From NCBI RefSeq assembly GCF_032118995.1, contig NC_092665.1, positions 2,330,001 to 2,394,000 of the forward strand: a stretch of 64,000 nucleotides of DNA, in the 5' to 3' direction. A program made the position numbers and the translations under genes. Under the pieces are notes generated by a model, which ran no database searches, had not been told where the DNA came from, and saw only the letters and a list, made by a program, of their open reading frames with translations. Positions within the stretch are counted from its first letter, which is position 1, and each line of letters starts with the position of its first letter. This DNA comes from Asterias amurensis (lineage: Eukaryota; Echinodermata; Asteroidea; Forcipulatida; Asteriidae). Below are positions 36,801 through 47,781 of the stretch, one piece after another.

Positions 36801-39800
36801 GCAATAGGGTTTCCATACTGGGTGCGTTCGATTAGCTTCCCTGGCTGTGTGGACCCGCAGTGCTCACTCGGGTGAGCCCCTGACAAGAGCTAATCGAACG
36901 ATCACTCACCCTCTCGTGGTGACGTCATGCACCACAGGCTAGCCCCAAGTGACCCGTTCCACAAGCAGGGCACTTGGAGCTGACCCGGGTGAGCCCCTGG
37001 AATGCTATTTGAACATACCGGGGGCAAATCGGTCGGGGTCGGCCTGGGAAGCTAATTGAATTTTTGTCACCCAAAGAACATTTGAATCTGAGAAACGATT
37101 CATGCATGAACTATTTCTCAAGACAACGTGGTGTGTCGTCAAGATAAAAAAAAAAAATTAAGCTTACCTGGTTTAAACAAAATGTGGTTAGATTGTACAA
37201 TCTGGCATCTACTTTTCATCTGTCGATATTTTTTATTAACAACGGAATATGTTTCTGGATTTTTCTCGCTACCTTTAATTGACAGTTTTTCTTAAAGAGG
37301 AGGTGCTAGTTTTGTTGACGGCGCAGTTTGTCTTCATGTTCAATCAGACATGTTTAGAGGTAAAGTAGACCTACTACATTATTTATTCATTTATTCAAGC
37401 AAACTTGTATCCCTTATTCTGATTGGTCGATGGATCCAAGCAAAAAGAGTTTGATATTAATACCGCATTTACATTTGATTGGTGGAACACTTATCAAAAT
37501 GTAATATAGGAGTCCTATATTTCTGCCAGAAACACAGAAGAAAATCCCTTCTCTTAGTGATAAGTGTTTACTTGAATCTTTTGCGTGCATTACACAAAAT
37601 ATGAGACATGTAATATAGGAGTCCTATATTTCTACCAGAAACACAGAAGAAAACCCCTTCTCTTAGTGATAAGTGTTTACTTGAATCTTTTACGTGCATT
37701 ACACAAAATATGAGACATGTAATATAGGAGTCCTATATTTCTACCACAAACACAGAAGAAAACCCCTTCTCTTGGTGATAAGTGTAACTTGAATCTTTTA
37801 CGTGCATTACACAAAACATGAGACGTGTAATATAGGAGTCCTATATTTCTGCCAGAAACACAGAAGAAAACCCCACTCGGCTGATCAGAAACACCAAAGC
37901 TTTGTTCTGAGTTAACCAGTGCCCTTAACTACTCAGTTATGACACACCACAATGTTTATATTTTCTAGGTTTTATAGTGAACTGCTATCCTAATAGGTAT
38001 TTAAAACCTTTTTTTTTGTAACTTCGCAGACTGCAGTCACAGTTATGACAAAAAACCTTCTGGATTTTGGAGGAATTGAAAACAGCATCTTGTTTGCTGT
38101 AGCTGGGTTTGAGGTAAGAAATCAAAGTATAAATTTTAATTCTCATTCGACTTATCATAACTGTTTCGACTTATCTGTTTTGATCCCTTAAATGATAAGT
38201 CATGATTTGTTTCTTTTTCTAAATTTCAGCTTCTTGCTAGCTTCATCGTCATCAAATGCATCAGTAAATTTATCTCCGACCGGACGATGTTATTTGCTTC
38301 AGTGACACTTGAGTTAGTACCTTACATTATGCTGATGATTTTCTATCCACATGCAACACCAGGTAAAATATTGTTTGATGATTACTTGAAAATTACGAGG
38401 CCCTTTCACACTAGACCAATTTCTCAGGAATTTCCCAGGAACTTCCGAAGAAACTCCACTCATTTCAGTGTTTCTGACACCTCCTTATTCCTTTGTGTAA
38501 GGCTACAGACGTTATTCCAAGAATGAACTTAAGTGTTCACTTTCTGTATAATCTTCCTCCAGTGCCGAAAATAAAGTAACATTTTAGAGAAGCACAATTA
38601 TTTTTACGGGGGGGGGGGGGGCACCTCTGTTTGCATTTCTTTTGCATGTATACCATAGGTCCTTTTGTTTGGTAAGCAGTTCGCAACAGCTAGTTCTATT
38701 TTCTCAAATAGAATTTAAAAAACTTGAATTCTACCTGATTTTTCCTTGCAGGGAGGTCCCAGAATCTGTGGTGGTTTTCGATACTTTTCATCATCCAGGT
38801 TTCTGGGCTCGGGTTTCTGGTAATCTCCATCGTATCACTCTTCTCAAAGGTCACTCCTCCAGAAATGCAAGGTAAGGTCAAAGGTTGTGACCCATGTCAA
38901 AGTTCAATCTACAAGGAAAAAATAAGCAGATTTTTAGTGGTGACTTGTCAGTAAATCTGGTAAAGGAAATACACAGACTGAAACAGGTAAATTTTTGATT
39001 GGCTGCGCTAATTTTTGTTAGTCACCAGTAGAGGGCTTAACCTAAACCATTAGGGAGGCTGACTCTGAGGGACTGGGCAAGTCTAGAATCATGGATCAGT
39101 TTGAGCCAGATGTTTGTGTGATACTATCTCTTCTAAAGTATTTATATTGTAGACAGTAATTCGTCTTGCGATATTGGCAGCTACGTTAACAAAATGAACA
39201 TCGCCAATCAAGAACAGCTGGAAGTGTCAATAGTAATCGGAATATAATTTGTGAAAACAAAAAATGATTTGCCAAATTTTTAAGATTTTTGACAAACAAG
39301 TCACTTCTTGGGACCAGTAAGAATGGAACAATGATTTGATGAGGTTATAGGTTGTCAGGCCTGATAATTCACGGATGCAACAAAGGCGATTGCCTCCGTG
39401 TCCCCTGGTCATTGCCTTGGTGCCCTTGAAATGCTCAAGTACAAATTTGCAATTTCCACATAAGGTGCCCTTTACCAAAAAGAAATATGCCTTGGTGCCC
39501 TTGCCCTTTCAAAAACGAAGCATACAGCCCTGGGTTGTACCATGTGTACCAAGTGTAAATCTCTTTGGAGTAGTGTTGGTTGTGAAAAGAACCTTGGGTT
39601 GACAACTCAGTATGCTCTAATCGTCTTCTGGGGAATACTGATCGAAAAGTTGAGTTGTTCTCTTCAGAACCAACACTACTCAAAAGGAGATTTACACATG
39701 GTGCTACCGCAAACCCTACCTAGTAATATTCCCACCATACAAAGTTTAAAATCCTACAAATCTTGATAGTGATGGGGTTTGACTTGTACTTCACAGGTTT

Positions 39801-40773
39801 TGCCCAAGGTGTTCGCCGAGCCGTTGGTGGAATCGGGACCATCATGGGTCCTTTATGGGCGGGCGGCATGCAGAATATACCATTTGAGACTTTAGCAATC
39901 ATGATGGCCCTTTTCCTCCTAGTTTGGGTAAGTTAAATATCAACCGTTTCGTTGTTGCCCAGCGGTTAAGAGCGCTGGACTCAAGCTCTGGTGTTTCTAA
40001 TCAGCAGAGTGTGGGTTCGAGCCCCGGCCATGGCACTACAGTGTCCTTGAACGAGATATGTTACCATAACTGCTTTGTCCTTCAGACAAAAAATTAATAA
40101 CCATAGGTCCTATGTGCTTGGATTAGTAATGCTTGTAAAAGAACCCAGAACACTCAGCACGGAAGAGTAGTGGTTAACCCTGGGCCAAATTTCAAAGAGC
40201 TGCTTCAGCACAAAATTCTGTTAAAGCAAAAATAATCCATGCTTAGTCAAATCAGAACACGGGCTAAGACTCCACTCAATTGTTATGCCAAGTAAACAAT
40301 AGCTGAATACAAGTCACAAGCAATGTATTACGGCATGAAATTTAGGTCAGTAACATGTGTAAAATAAGCAAGCTATTTTCGTGCTTAACCAATTTTTTCG
40401 CCTAAGAAGCTCCATGAAATTGAACCCTGGCGTTTCTGGTTCACACAGCAAGCACCCTTGTTTACAGGTTTCCTCAGGCTTGCGAGCTACACTGATCAAG
40501 TTCACTTAGGAGGCATCCTAGGTTTCATTACCTGAGTTATACAATAACATATTTCACAGTATTAACCAAACAAATCATTAGTCATACATCAATGTTGCAT
40601 CAAACTAAAATGAACATTACCTTCTTCAGATGATGTCGCTGATGTCGTGGAAACTTCTTAGGCCACACTCAGAAGTCGCAGCCGAGACAAGTCAAGCAAG
40701 CTGCAAAGAAGATTCGAAAGAAGAGACCAAACCATTGCTCAATGGTGATGTCAAAGACTATGGAGTCGCCTGA
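30835..40773 (+). CDS. MFSD8/CLN7-like lysosomal MFS transporter, 522 aa
   Basis: Eleven exons: 30835-30913, 32652-32837, 33720-33782, 34522-34721, 35592-35958, 37298-37359, 38030-38113, 38230-38362, 38752-38871, 39797-39927, 40630-40773. All introns are GT-AG and phases agree. About twelve hydrophobic segments are split by a polar loop of about 100 residues (198-297). MFS motif A appears as GLFQDRFHRTK (66-76). Family signatures are VVLPTLNEYL (28-37), GNFLYFVGGTKYMLLGSRLV (89-108), ARQIGLLLGPALNFPL (142-157) and NIGPFHVNKFSGPG (163-176). Human MFSD8 (518 aa) is a lysosomal membrane protein mutated in CLN7 disease. The C-terminal tail has ETKPLL (507-512), an acidic di-leucine lysosomal sorting signal. 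An in-frame upstream ATG at 30724 exists; the start used sits in a better context. A less likely reading is another MFSD8-related paralogue. Confidence 0.9.
31025..31106. repeat. Perfect-arm hairpin in MFSD8 intron 1
   Basis: 'acttctagaaactataaggc' at the left mirrors 'cttatagtttctagaagt' at the right, with a smaller hairpin in between. The arm equals the 5' end of the retroposon at 29776, so both come from one family. A CCACTG-rich microsatellite follows (31108-31150). Confidence 0.7.
32971..33145 (-). repeat. Dispersed repeat, family A (MFSD8 intron 2)
   Basis: Reverse-oriented copy between 'ggcctgtatgtttcaatttt' and 'ccgtgaagtatcgggcctg'. Confidence 0.6.
33379..33624 (+). mobile_element. 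SINE family G, single copy with 15-bp target duplication
   Basis: Flanked by AACAGTAGGATTATT on both sides (33364-33378 and 33625-33639), which fixes the element's ends: TATCCCCGATGC at the left and TATGGGTAAAAA at the right. The tRNA-like part (A-box 'tagtctagttgg', B-box near 'gggtccgaatcac') sits in the middle, not at the 5' end. Lies in MFSD8 intron 2. Confidence 0.8.
34208..34355. mobile_element. Foldback MITE in MFSD8 intron 3
   Basis: Left arm 'atagacggattgcaatagac' with 'gccgccacctttgatga', right arm 'tcatcaaagatggcgg' with 'attgcaatccatctat'. Short non-autonomous element. Confidence 0.65.
34860..34996 (-). repeat. Dispersed repeat, family A (MFSD8 intron 4)
   Basis: Reverse copy from 'gggcaggcaccctatgagga' to 'gtgaagtatcaggcctg'. 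Confidence 0.6.
35048..35226. mobile_element. TIR element in MFSD8 intron 4
   Basis: Ends 'atagaccaatccattgcg' and 'aaatggattggtctat' are inverted copies. GC-rich centre with 'gcatgcgcgtatgcttggcg'. Confidence 0.6.
35358..35468. mobile_element. Foldback element, family I (short form)
   Basis: 'ggggttgatttcacaaagag' at the left and 'gctcttcgtgaaatctacccc' type sequence at the right. It is followed by a SINE tail ('gcgctatataaaatctagat' and ATT repeats, to about 35560). Confidence 0.6.
35990..36165. mobile_element. Foldback MITE in MFSD8 intron 5
   Basis: 'aaggctgagtcacactgcag' is mirrored by 'ctgcagtgtgactcggcctt'. The inner arms 'gaacgcattctattggttga' and 'tcaaccaatagaatgcgttc' pair perfectly. 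Confidence 0.75.
36832..37055. mobile_element. MITE family F (second copy), MFSD8 intron 5
   Basis: Ends TTAGCTTCCCTGG and CCTGGGAAGCTAA. Colinear with the copy at 6006-6233 through 'gtgctcactcgggtgagcc' and 'acgatcactcaccctctc'. Confidence 0.7.
37499..37880 (+). repeat. About 110-bp tandem repeat, 3.5 copies, MFSD8 intron 6
   Basis: Units start 'tgtaatataggagtcctata' and run about 105-113 bp. The start itself is a small palindrome (ATATAGGAGTCCTATAT). Confidence 0.85.
39356..39532 (+). repeat. Dispersed repeat, family A (MFSD8 intron 9)
   Basis: From 'aggcctgataattcacggat' to 'cgaagcatacagccctg'. Confidence 0.6.
39553..39697. mobile_element. Family H-related foldback (MFSD8 intron 9)
   Basis: 'gtgtaaatctctttggagta' is mirrored by 'tactcaaaaggagatttacac' type sequence. 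The right flank 'ggtgctaccgcaaaccctac' and 'caaagtttaaaatcctac' equals the outer flank of the element at 24561. Confidence 0.6.
39955..40175 (+). mobile_element. SINE with tRNA-Leu-like head (5' part), MFSD8 intron 10
   Basis: Head has 'gcccagcggttaagagcgct' and 'gtgggttcgagccccggcc', then the body 'cagtgtccttgaacgagata'. It is cut short by the family D element that follows. Confidence 0.65.
40182..40428. mobile_element. Family D foldback inside SINE, MFSD8 intron 10
   Basis: Starts 'gggccaaatttcaaagagct', ends 'agctccatgaaattgaaccc'. Body sequence of the SINE ('ggcgtttctggttcacacag') resumes right after it, so this copy inserted into the older SINE. Confidence 0.6.
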
Positions 40774-41137
40774 TCGAAGGTGGGGTGCAAGACTTGCTGT
40801 GCGGGTACGTTCTGCTGAAAAAAAGATAAGCCAGTTGTTCTGAGAAATTTGTGAAATGAAAAATGAGGGGTAGTCAGTTTGTCCTAACCTCCGAGGAGTA
40901 ACATGGCTGGAAAACTTCCATCAATAACTGATTTAATTTACATTAACCACGCTGTCACCATCTTGGTCATGTTCCATGTGTCTAATAACAATAAGGAATG
41001 CTAACATTCATTGTGCAAACAAGGCACCAGACTATTATTTCGTCCAGCCTCAGTTTGGTTACAATGAGTTGGAATGGACTAAAATCAAGATGGCCACACT
41101 GTTACAAAGGTCAACATAATTTTGTGTTTGGGGAACA

Positions 41138-41143
41138 AATAAA
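41138..41143 (+). terminator. Possible poly(A) signal for MFSD8
   Basis: First canonical AATAAA after the stop codon, 365 nt downstream. Another lies at 41871. Confidence 0.3.
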
Positions 41144-41875
41144 ACTACATTTCAACACCATTTTAACTTGAGGTTAGAGAATTGTAATTTGTTCCCACTT
41201 TCTTGAGGACTCACTGTACTTAATTGGAAAAGATTGCGTCACAAAACTGAATTTTACCTCAAAGCCTCTCTGTAAATACTTTGTCTTCTGTGTTTTGGAT
41301 CCAACATTTTGTTTCTTCATCTGGACAAATCTACTGAAAACCAAATCGCCTAAAATGATTTTGGTTAAATTGTCAATTCACCTTGTGTCCATTTCAAGGA
41401 GTGGCTGCTTCGTCTCACAAAATTATTCTTACTGCACCAGATTTGATGATTTGGAGCCAGCGAGCCAGTTTCACTTAAAAGCTTAGATTGATCGGAGCAC
41501 AAAGCTGCCACATTTGCATCTTGCAATCCGGGAAATCGTGTGTTAAGTAAGGGAGAATGGACGAGAAAGTGTAGATTCGTGGAAAGAATATACGAGCTGA
41601 AGGCGGGTACATTGTAGTGAGCAAAACATTATTTTAGCATGTAAAAATGCATTTACATTTATTTATGTGACATGGTTTTACTCATTTCTCAAAAACTTCA
41701 GCACCTCGGCAAGAAACTTGTTAAGATCCGTGGATTAGTTTTGTGCCCTACAAAAAGTTCCCAGACCTTTTCAGATAAAATCTTTGTGAAATCGAGCCCA
41801 TCCGTGACATTTATGGACAGACATGGTGCATTAAAAATATTGTTCTTATTTTCTATTATTATAAATTATAAATAA

Positions 41876-42050
41876 ATAGACCTTATGCATTGACGTCATC
41901 CAGCTGCCACCTTAGAGGTAAACCGATGCTGAAACAATAGAAACACGCAGATTTAAATGCGCAATGCACAGGATTGACCAATGAAAAACCTCCTTTTGAT
42001 CTCTGGTTGAGGGCCCTGTACTAAAATGACATCAAATGCATAAGGTTTAT
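41876..42050. mobile_element. TIR element 3' of MFSD8
   Basis: Ends 'atagaccttatgcattga' and 'tcaaatgcataaggttta' pair. Contains 'gacgtcat' and 'aatgacatca'. Confidence 0.55.
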
Positions 42051-42384
42051 TGTGTGAAATAAGTTTTAAATTTGTTAAATAAATATTTTTTTTAAATATG
42101 CATGATATTTTTTGTAATTGCTTAGTGTACAAATCATTCCAGTCCTATGTCGGACTCTACCAGGCAAAGAAAAATTGAAGTTTGTAAAGTTGTCAAGTTA
42201 AATACTGCTTTATTTTGTATCGGATTGTATCCATTACCAATACAGTAATCTTTCTTCAAATGTTGGAACTGATTATAGTAACAATAATAAAGAAGTACAC
42301 ATTTTTATGTAACGTCAATTTCTTAGACCTGTTGATTTCTTAGACCTGATGAGTGACAATATTACGTAGATTTTGGTGATTAAG

Positions 42385-42660
42385 TCATCGGGTGTGGGTT
42401 CGTATCTCAGCCATGACACATGTTCAAGCTGCCTGCTACAATTGCTGCTCTTCACCCCAGGGTATAAATGGGTACCTGCGAGGGTAGAGGTTGATAGTGT
42501 CAGGCCTGGAATTTCATCTTTGAGAGGGCAAGGCCATTTTCATTTTGCAAAGGGCACTTCCTAAGTTAGGACTAGTCCTAACTCTTTGTGAAATCGACCC
42601 CTGGGCACTTATGTAAAGCGCATTGATATACGTTGTAAAATGTGCTATATATTTTTAAAG
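42385..42660 (+). mobile_element. SINE interrupted by family A and I fragments
   Basis: Has 'tgtgggttcgtatctcagcc', a body, a family A fragment ('gagggcaaggccattttcat') and half a family I hairpin, then the SINE tail 'tgtaaagcgcattgatatac' and 'gtgctatata'. A small record of successive insertions. Confidence 0.5.
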
Positions 42661-43289
42661 CCTTTGGGAAAGAATCTACAAGGGTCAAAATGTGGGTTCA
42701 TTAACTACTTTTTGGCAATTAAAGCATAAATTGGTAACTTTGTTGAAATGGCAGTCGGGCAACAACATTTGTTTTAATGTTCTCTATTTGATGGTACAAA
42801 CTATAAAATATAAATAACTATAAACTACCAAAACTTAAACAATGTTAAACTAAGTATTTAAAGGTAGGGTCATAGATTGGTTAACACTCCACAAATTAAA
42901 GACCATAAAAACTGCAGCTGTTGATAGCATAAATAATTTTGAGAAAAGATTCCCTTCAAAGATATTTGGTTTTGATAATTTTTCACCCCACCCCCCAAAT
43001 TTTTTTAAAATCTGGTAATCGTTTCTAAGATTTCTGAGGGATGGCGTCTGTTCGCGAAAGGCTACTGTACCGCTGTCACTTCGCTAAATGTGAATGCATT
43101 CGTGTAAAAATGCTGTGACAATTTGTTGCTGTTTTTCTCAGCAAGTAGACACTGTATTCAGCTGAGACTTTCACATGCGACTTTTATTGAATCTTTCCTT
43201 ATAATTTTGTCTAGTAACAAGAATTACGCTGACAAAAAAGCAATCTATGACCCTACGTTTAAAATGAAAATCGAAACAACAAATGAAGA

Positions 43290-46019
43290 ATATTAATTTT
43301 GGTTTTTTTTACCCATACACCGATGTGTGTTAGCACTGTATACTCAGTACTTTCCCGAGTCCTGTGAAAAAATATCACAGGCATGTTACTCGGGTGGGAT
43401 TCGAACCCACGACCCTTGCAATTCTAGAGCAGTGTCTTACCAACTAGACTACCGAGGTTGCCCGGCAGCTAGAGGCAGTTCGAATCCTATGTTTTGGCAG
43501 CGGGTACCGCAACGATATAATAGATGTTAAATTTGCATCGGGGATAAAGAATATTTTTTCACAGGACTCGGGAAAGTACTGAGTATACAGTGCTAACACA
43601 CATCGGTGTATGGGTAAAAAAAAAAACCAAAATTAATATTCTTTATCCCCGATGCAAATTTAACATCTATTATATCGTTGCGGTACCCGCTGCCAAAACA
43701 TAGGATTCGAACTGCCTCTAGCTGCCGGGCAACCTCGGTAGTCTAGTTGGTAAGACACTGCTCTAGAATTGCAAGGGTCGTGGGTTCGAATCCCACCCGA
43801 GTAACATGCCTGTGATATTTTTTCACAGGACTCGGGAAAGTACTGAGTATACAGTGCTAACACACATCAGTGTATGGGTAAAAAAACCAAAATTAATATT
43901 CTTTATCCCCGATGCAAATTTAACATCTATTATATCGTTGCGGTACCCGCTGCCAAAACATAGGATTCGAACTGCCTCTAGCTGCCGGGCAACCTCGGTA
44001 GTCTAGTTGGTAAGACACTGCTCTAGAATTGCAAGGGTCGTGGGTTCGAATCCCACCCGAGTAACATGCCTGTGATATTTTTTCACAGGACTCGGGAAAG
44101 TACTGAGTATACAGTGCTAACACACATCGGTGTATGGGTAAAAAAACCAAAATTAATATTCTTTATCCCCGATGCAAATTTAACATCTATTATATCGTTG
44201 CGGTACCCGCTGCCAAAACATAGGATTCGAACTGCCTCTAGCTGCCGGGCAACCTCGGTAGTCTAGTTGGTAAGACACTGCTCTAGAATTGCAAGGGTCG
44301 TGGGTTCGAATCCCACCCGAGTAACATGCCTGTGATATTTTTTCACAGGACTCGGGAAAGTACTGAGTATACAGTGCTAACACACATCGGTGTATGGGTA
44401 AAAAAACCAAAATTAATATTCTTTATCCCCGATGCAAATTTAACATCTATTATATCGTTGCGGTACCCGCTGCCAAAACATAGGATTCGAACTGCCTCTA
44501 GCTGCCGGGCAACCTCGGTAGTCTAGTTGGTAAGACACTGCTCTAGAATTGCAAGGGTCGTGGGTTCGAATCCCACCCGAGTAACATGCCTGTGATATTT
44601 TTTCACAGGACTCGGGAAAGTACTGAGTATACAGTGCTAACACACATCGGTGTATGGGTAAAAAAACCAAAATTAATATTCTTTATCCCCGATGCAAATT
44701 TAACATCTATTATATCGTTGCGGTACCCGCTGCCAAAACATAGGATTCGAACTGCCTCTAGCTGCCGGGCAACCTCGGTAGTCTAGTTGGTAAGACACTG
44801 CTCTAGAATTGCAAGGGTCGTGGGTTCGAATCCCACCCGAGTAACATGCCTGTGATATTTTTTCACAGGACTCGGGAAAGTACTGAGTATACAGTGCTAA
44901 CACACATCGGTGTATGGGTAAAAAAAACCAAAATTAATATTCTTTATCCCCGATGCAAATTTAACATCTATTATATCGTTGCGGTACCCGCTGCCAAAAC
45001 ATAGGATTCGAACTGCCTCTAGCTGCCGGGCAACCTCGGTAGTCTAGTTGGTAAGACACTGCTCTAGAATTGCAAGGGTCGTGGGTTCGAATCCCACCCG
45101 AGTAACATGCCTGTGATATTTTTTCACAGGACTCGGGAAAGTACTGAGTATACAGTGCTAACACACATCGGTGTATGGGTAAAAAAACCAAAATTAATAT
45201 TCTTTATCCCCGATGCAAATTTAACATCTATTATATCGTTGCGGTACCCGCTGCCAAAACATAGGATTCGAACTGCCTCTAGCTGCCGGGCAACCTCGGT
45301 AGTCTAGTTGGTAAGACACTGCTCTAGAATTGCAAGGGTCGTGGGTTCGAATCCCACCCGAGTAACATGCCTGTGATATTTTTTCACAGGACTCGGGAAA
45401 GTACTGAGTATACAGTGCTAACACACATCGGTGTATGGGTAAAAAAAACCAAAATTAATATTCTTTATCCCCGATGCAAATTTAACATCTATTATATCGT
45501 TGCGGTACCCGCTGCCAAAACATAGGATTCGAACTGCCTCTAGCTGCCGGGCAACCTCGGTAGTCTAGTTGGTAAGACACTGCTCTAGAATTGCAAGGGT
45601 CGTGGGTTCGAATCCCACCCGAGTAACATGCCTGTGATATTTTTTCACAGGACTCGGGAAAGTACTGAGTATACAGTGCTAACACACATCGGTGTATGGG
45701 TAAAAAAAAAACCAAAATTAATATTCTTTATCCCCGATGCAAATTTAACATCTATTATATCGTTGCGGTACCCGCTGCCAAAACATAGGATTCGAACTGC
45801 CTCTAGCTGCCGGGCAACCTCGGTAGTCTAGTTGGTAAGACACTGCTCTAGAATTGCAAGGGTCGTGGGTTCGAATCCCACCCGAGTAACATGCCTGTGA
45901 TATTTTTTCACAGGACTCGGGAAAGTACTGAGTATACAGTGCTAACACACATCGGTGTATGGGTAAAAAAAACCAAAATTAATATTCTTTATCCCCGATG
46001 CAAATTTAACATCTATTAT
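43290..46019 (+). repeat. Tandem SINE array: 1 inverted + 9 direct full units of about 260 bp
   Basis: Each unit is SINE family G (TATCCCCGATGC ... TATGGGTAAAAA) plus a 17-bp spacer CCAAAATTAATATTCTT. One inverted copy (43290-43552) is joined head-on to a partial direct copy (about 43550-43645), then nine complete direct units starting at about 43647, 43905, 44165, 44425, 44685, 44946, 45206, 45467 and 45731, and a truncated tenth that ends at 46019. Units are nearly identical apart from A-run length and one base (43869 region). Each has an A-box and B-box. Flanks on both sides share AACAAATGAAGA (43278-43289 and 46020-46031). Open frames on both strands are artefacts of the repeat. Confidence 0.95.
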
Positions 46020-46031
46020 AACAAATGAAGA

Positions 46032-47269
46032 CTGAATAATTATCGTTAACAACTAACAAAGATTGATAATATCAATTGTACATTGCTCCCATCTCAAGAA
46101 ATGCAACGGTATACAGGGGTCAGTTATAACCTGAGTGCACCTTTACGAGGTGAAAGTCTGACATGAACAGGTCAGAAATTCAAACTTGTTTGGGAGGTGT
46201 CAGTCGAGTGTCATGACTCGCACCGAAATGTCTAGCAAGAGCCAACCATTCACTACGGGATAGGTTCAACTGTGACAGACCCTGCATAGAATGGGAGGGG
46301 GGGGGGGAACACCATGCTACCAACTGAGCTCCAAATGGGATAGGTGCACAGTGGCTCTAGGTCATACCACAAGGGCGGGTTTCTATTATAGTCGACCAGT
46401 AGTTAATGAATACACGTAGCTCATATGTTATGAATGAGCACACTGGTTGCAGATTATACGCTTCACTACATGGTTTCTGCAGTAGACCATAAAGAACGGG
46501 GGGGGTCAGCATAAGTTGACAAATTTTATACAGTATAAGTACATGTAAATGGTCATGTGAGGAACTGAACACCAATCAGCAAGATACATTTTAGTTTGTT
46601 TAGAAAAACTTATTTGTTAATCTGTTCTACAGAATTTTGAAAGCCTCCAAAAGTTGGGGCATTTTAGGATGATTTTGGCTCAAACCGAAACGAAAAGCGA
46701 GCACAGAAAGAGTGAATTGCTTATCATCTTTTTAAAATCTATAACAATGCTATTATATTCACTCAAATTCTGTCCCTTCCCTGTTGCCCACTTCCAAAAT
46801 GGCTGCGTGTGTGGAATAGAGCTCCTGCATACTCAACATTAAAAAACTTTGTAACTAAAATAAAAATGTTTAAATATCTAAAAGAATTTATAACCATAAT
46901 TTTTGTAACTCGCTGATAACACTCTTTTTCTCCACACACTTGATTTTTTTTGGTAACAATGAAATCAAAGAAAGGTTTGTAATGATAATATAAACTAATG
47001 AATAAACATATGAATATAATAAATATTTTTGTTTTGCATGATGATGAAGAGAAAACAAAATGAAAGACGAATATTTTAAAATATGGATAATATGCTCTGA
47101 TAAAAAATATACTTTTACTGAGTGTAAAACAAATTGGATATGTTCATGATTGTTTGTATGGAGAAAATGCACCACCTGTTCTTATTTGTAATGAGATAGA
47201 ACGTTTGCAGAGACCCTACCTTTATGTACCATGCTCGATATGTGGCAGACGGTGCCACCCCCCTCCCCC
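46032..47269. other. Gene-free stretch
   Basis: No exon seen. At about 46290 a poly-G run is followed by 'ccatgctaccaactgagctc', a reverse A-box-like SINE fragment. Long AT-rich part 46850-47180. Confidence 0.45.
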
Positions 47270-47620
47270 TCATGTTTCCCCATACTTTACAAACAACACA
47301 CTTTTCCTCTTGTGCAGAAATACCACCTAAAATCCTTCAAAAACTCCTTAGATTCGCAGAACAAATTGGAGAGGAAGTTTTCTTTCTTTTTTGTTAAGGG
47401 GGGGGGGGGGGCACCATGCAACATATCAAACAACAAACGTACCTTGTAAAGACCGGTTTACACTTCCTGCAAATGTGATATACGAATTTTGACAAAAGAA
47501 ATACCCCAACCTTAAAATTCTTCAAAGGATTCCTCAGATTCCCAGAACACAATGAAAACACAATTGAAAACAGGAGGTTGGGGCTTACACCAAGCTACAT
47601 ATCAAGCAACAAAAGAGCCC
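47270..47620. repeat. Poly-G-containing repeat family
   Basis: Two tandem-like versions share 'ccttagattcgcagaaca' / 'cctcagattcccagaacaca' and 'accatgcaacatatcaaac' / 'accaagctacatatcaagc'. The first has a run of 14 G. A relative with long C and G runs lies at 58115-58400. Confidence 0.5.
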
Positions 47621-47621
47621 C

Positions 47622-47758
47622 GTTCATACTTCCTGCGAATGCGATACAAATTTTGACGTCACAAATTCGAAGAGATGAGCTGTGTTCAACAAAATATTCG
47701 CAGCGAAAAACGGAGCTGTGACGTCAATATTTATCAGCATTCGCAGGAAGAGTATGAA
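47622..47758. mobile_element. Foldback MITE just 3' of the 1,227-aa gene
   Basis: 'gttcatacttcctgcgaatg' is mirrored by 'cattcgcaggaagagtatga'. Both arms carry TGACGTCA-type cores. It starts 23 bp beyond the stop codon of the minus-strand gene, so it probably lies in that gene's 3' untranslated region. Confidence 0.7.
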
Positions 47759-47781
47759 CCAGGCATAAGTGTGACTTAGTT

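Noticed and set aside
43733-45890. Ten functional tRNA genes
   Set aside because: A- and B-boxes are present, but the acceptor and anticodon stems do not pair properly and the same sequence is part of a dispersed SINE with target duplications.
43327-45948. Many open frames of 66-77 codons in the array, for example with 'SGGIRTHDPCNSRAVSYQLD'
   Set aside because: They are the tRNA-like B-box and its surroundings read on the minus strand, repeated with the unit. The 'GGIRTHDP' peptide is a known artefact of tRNA-like DNA.
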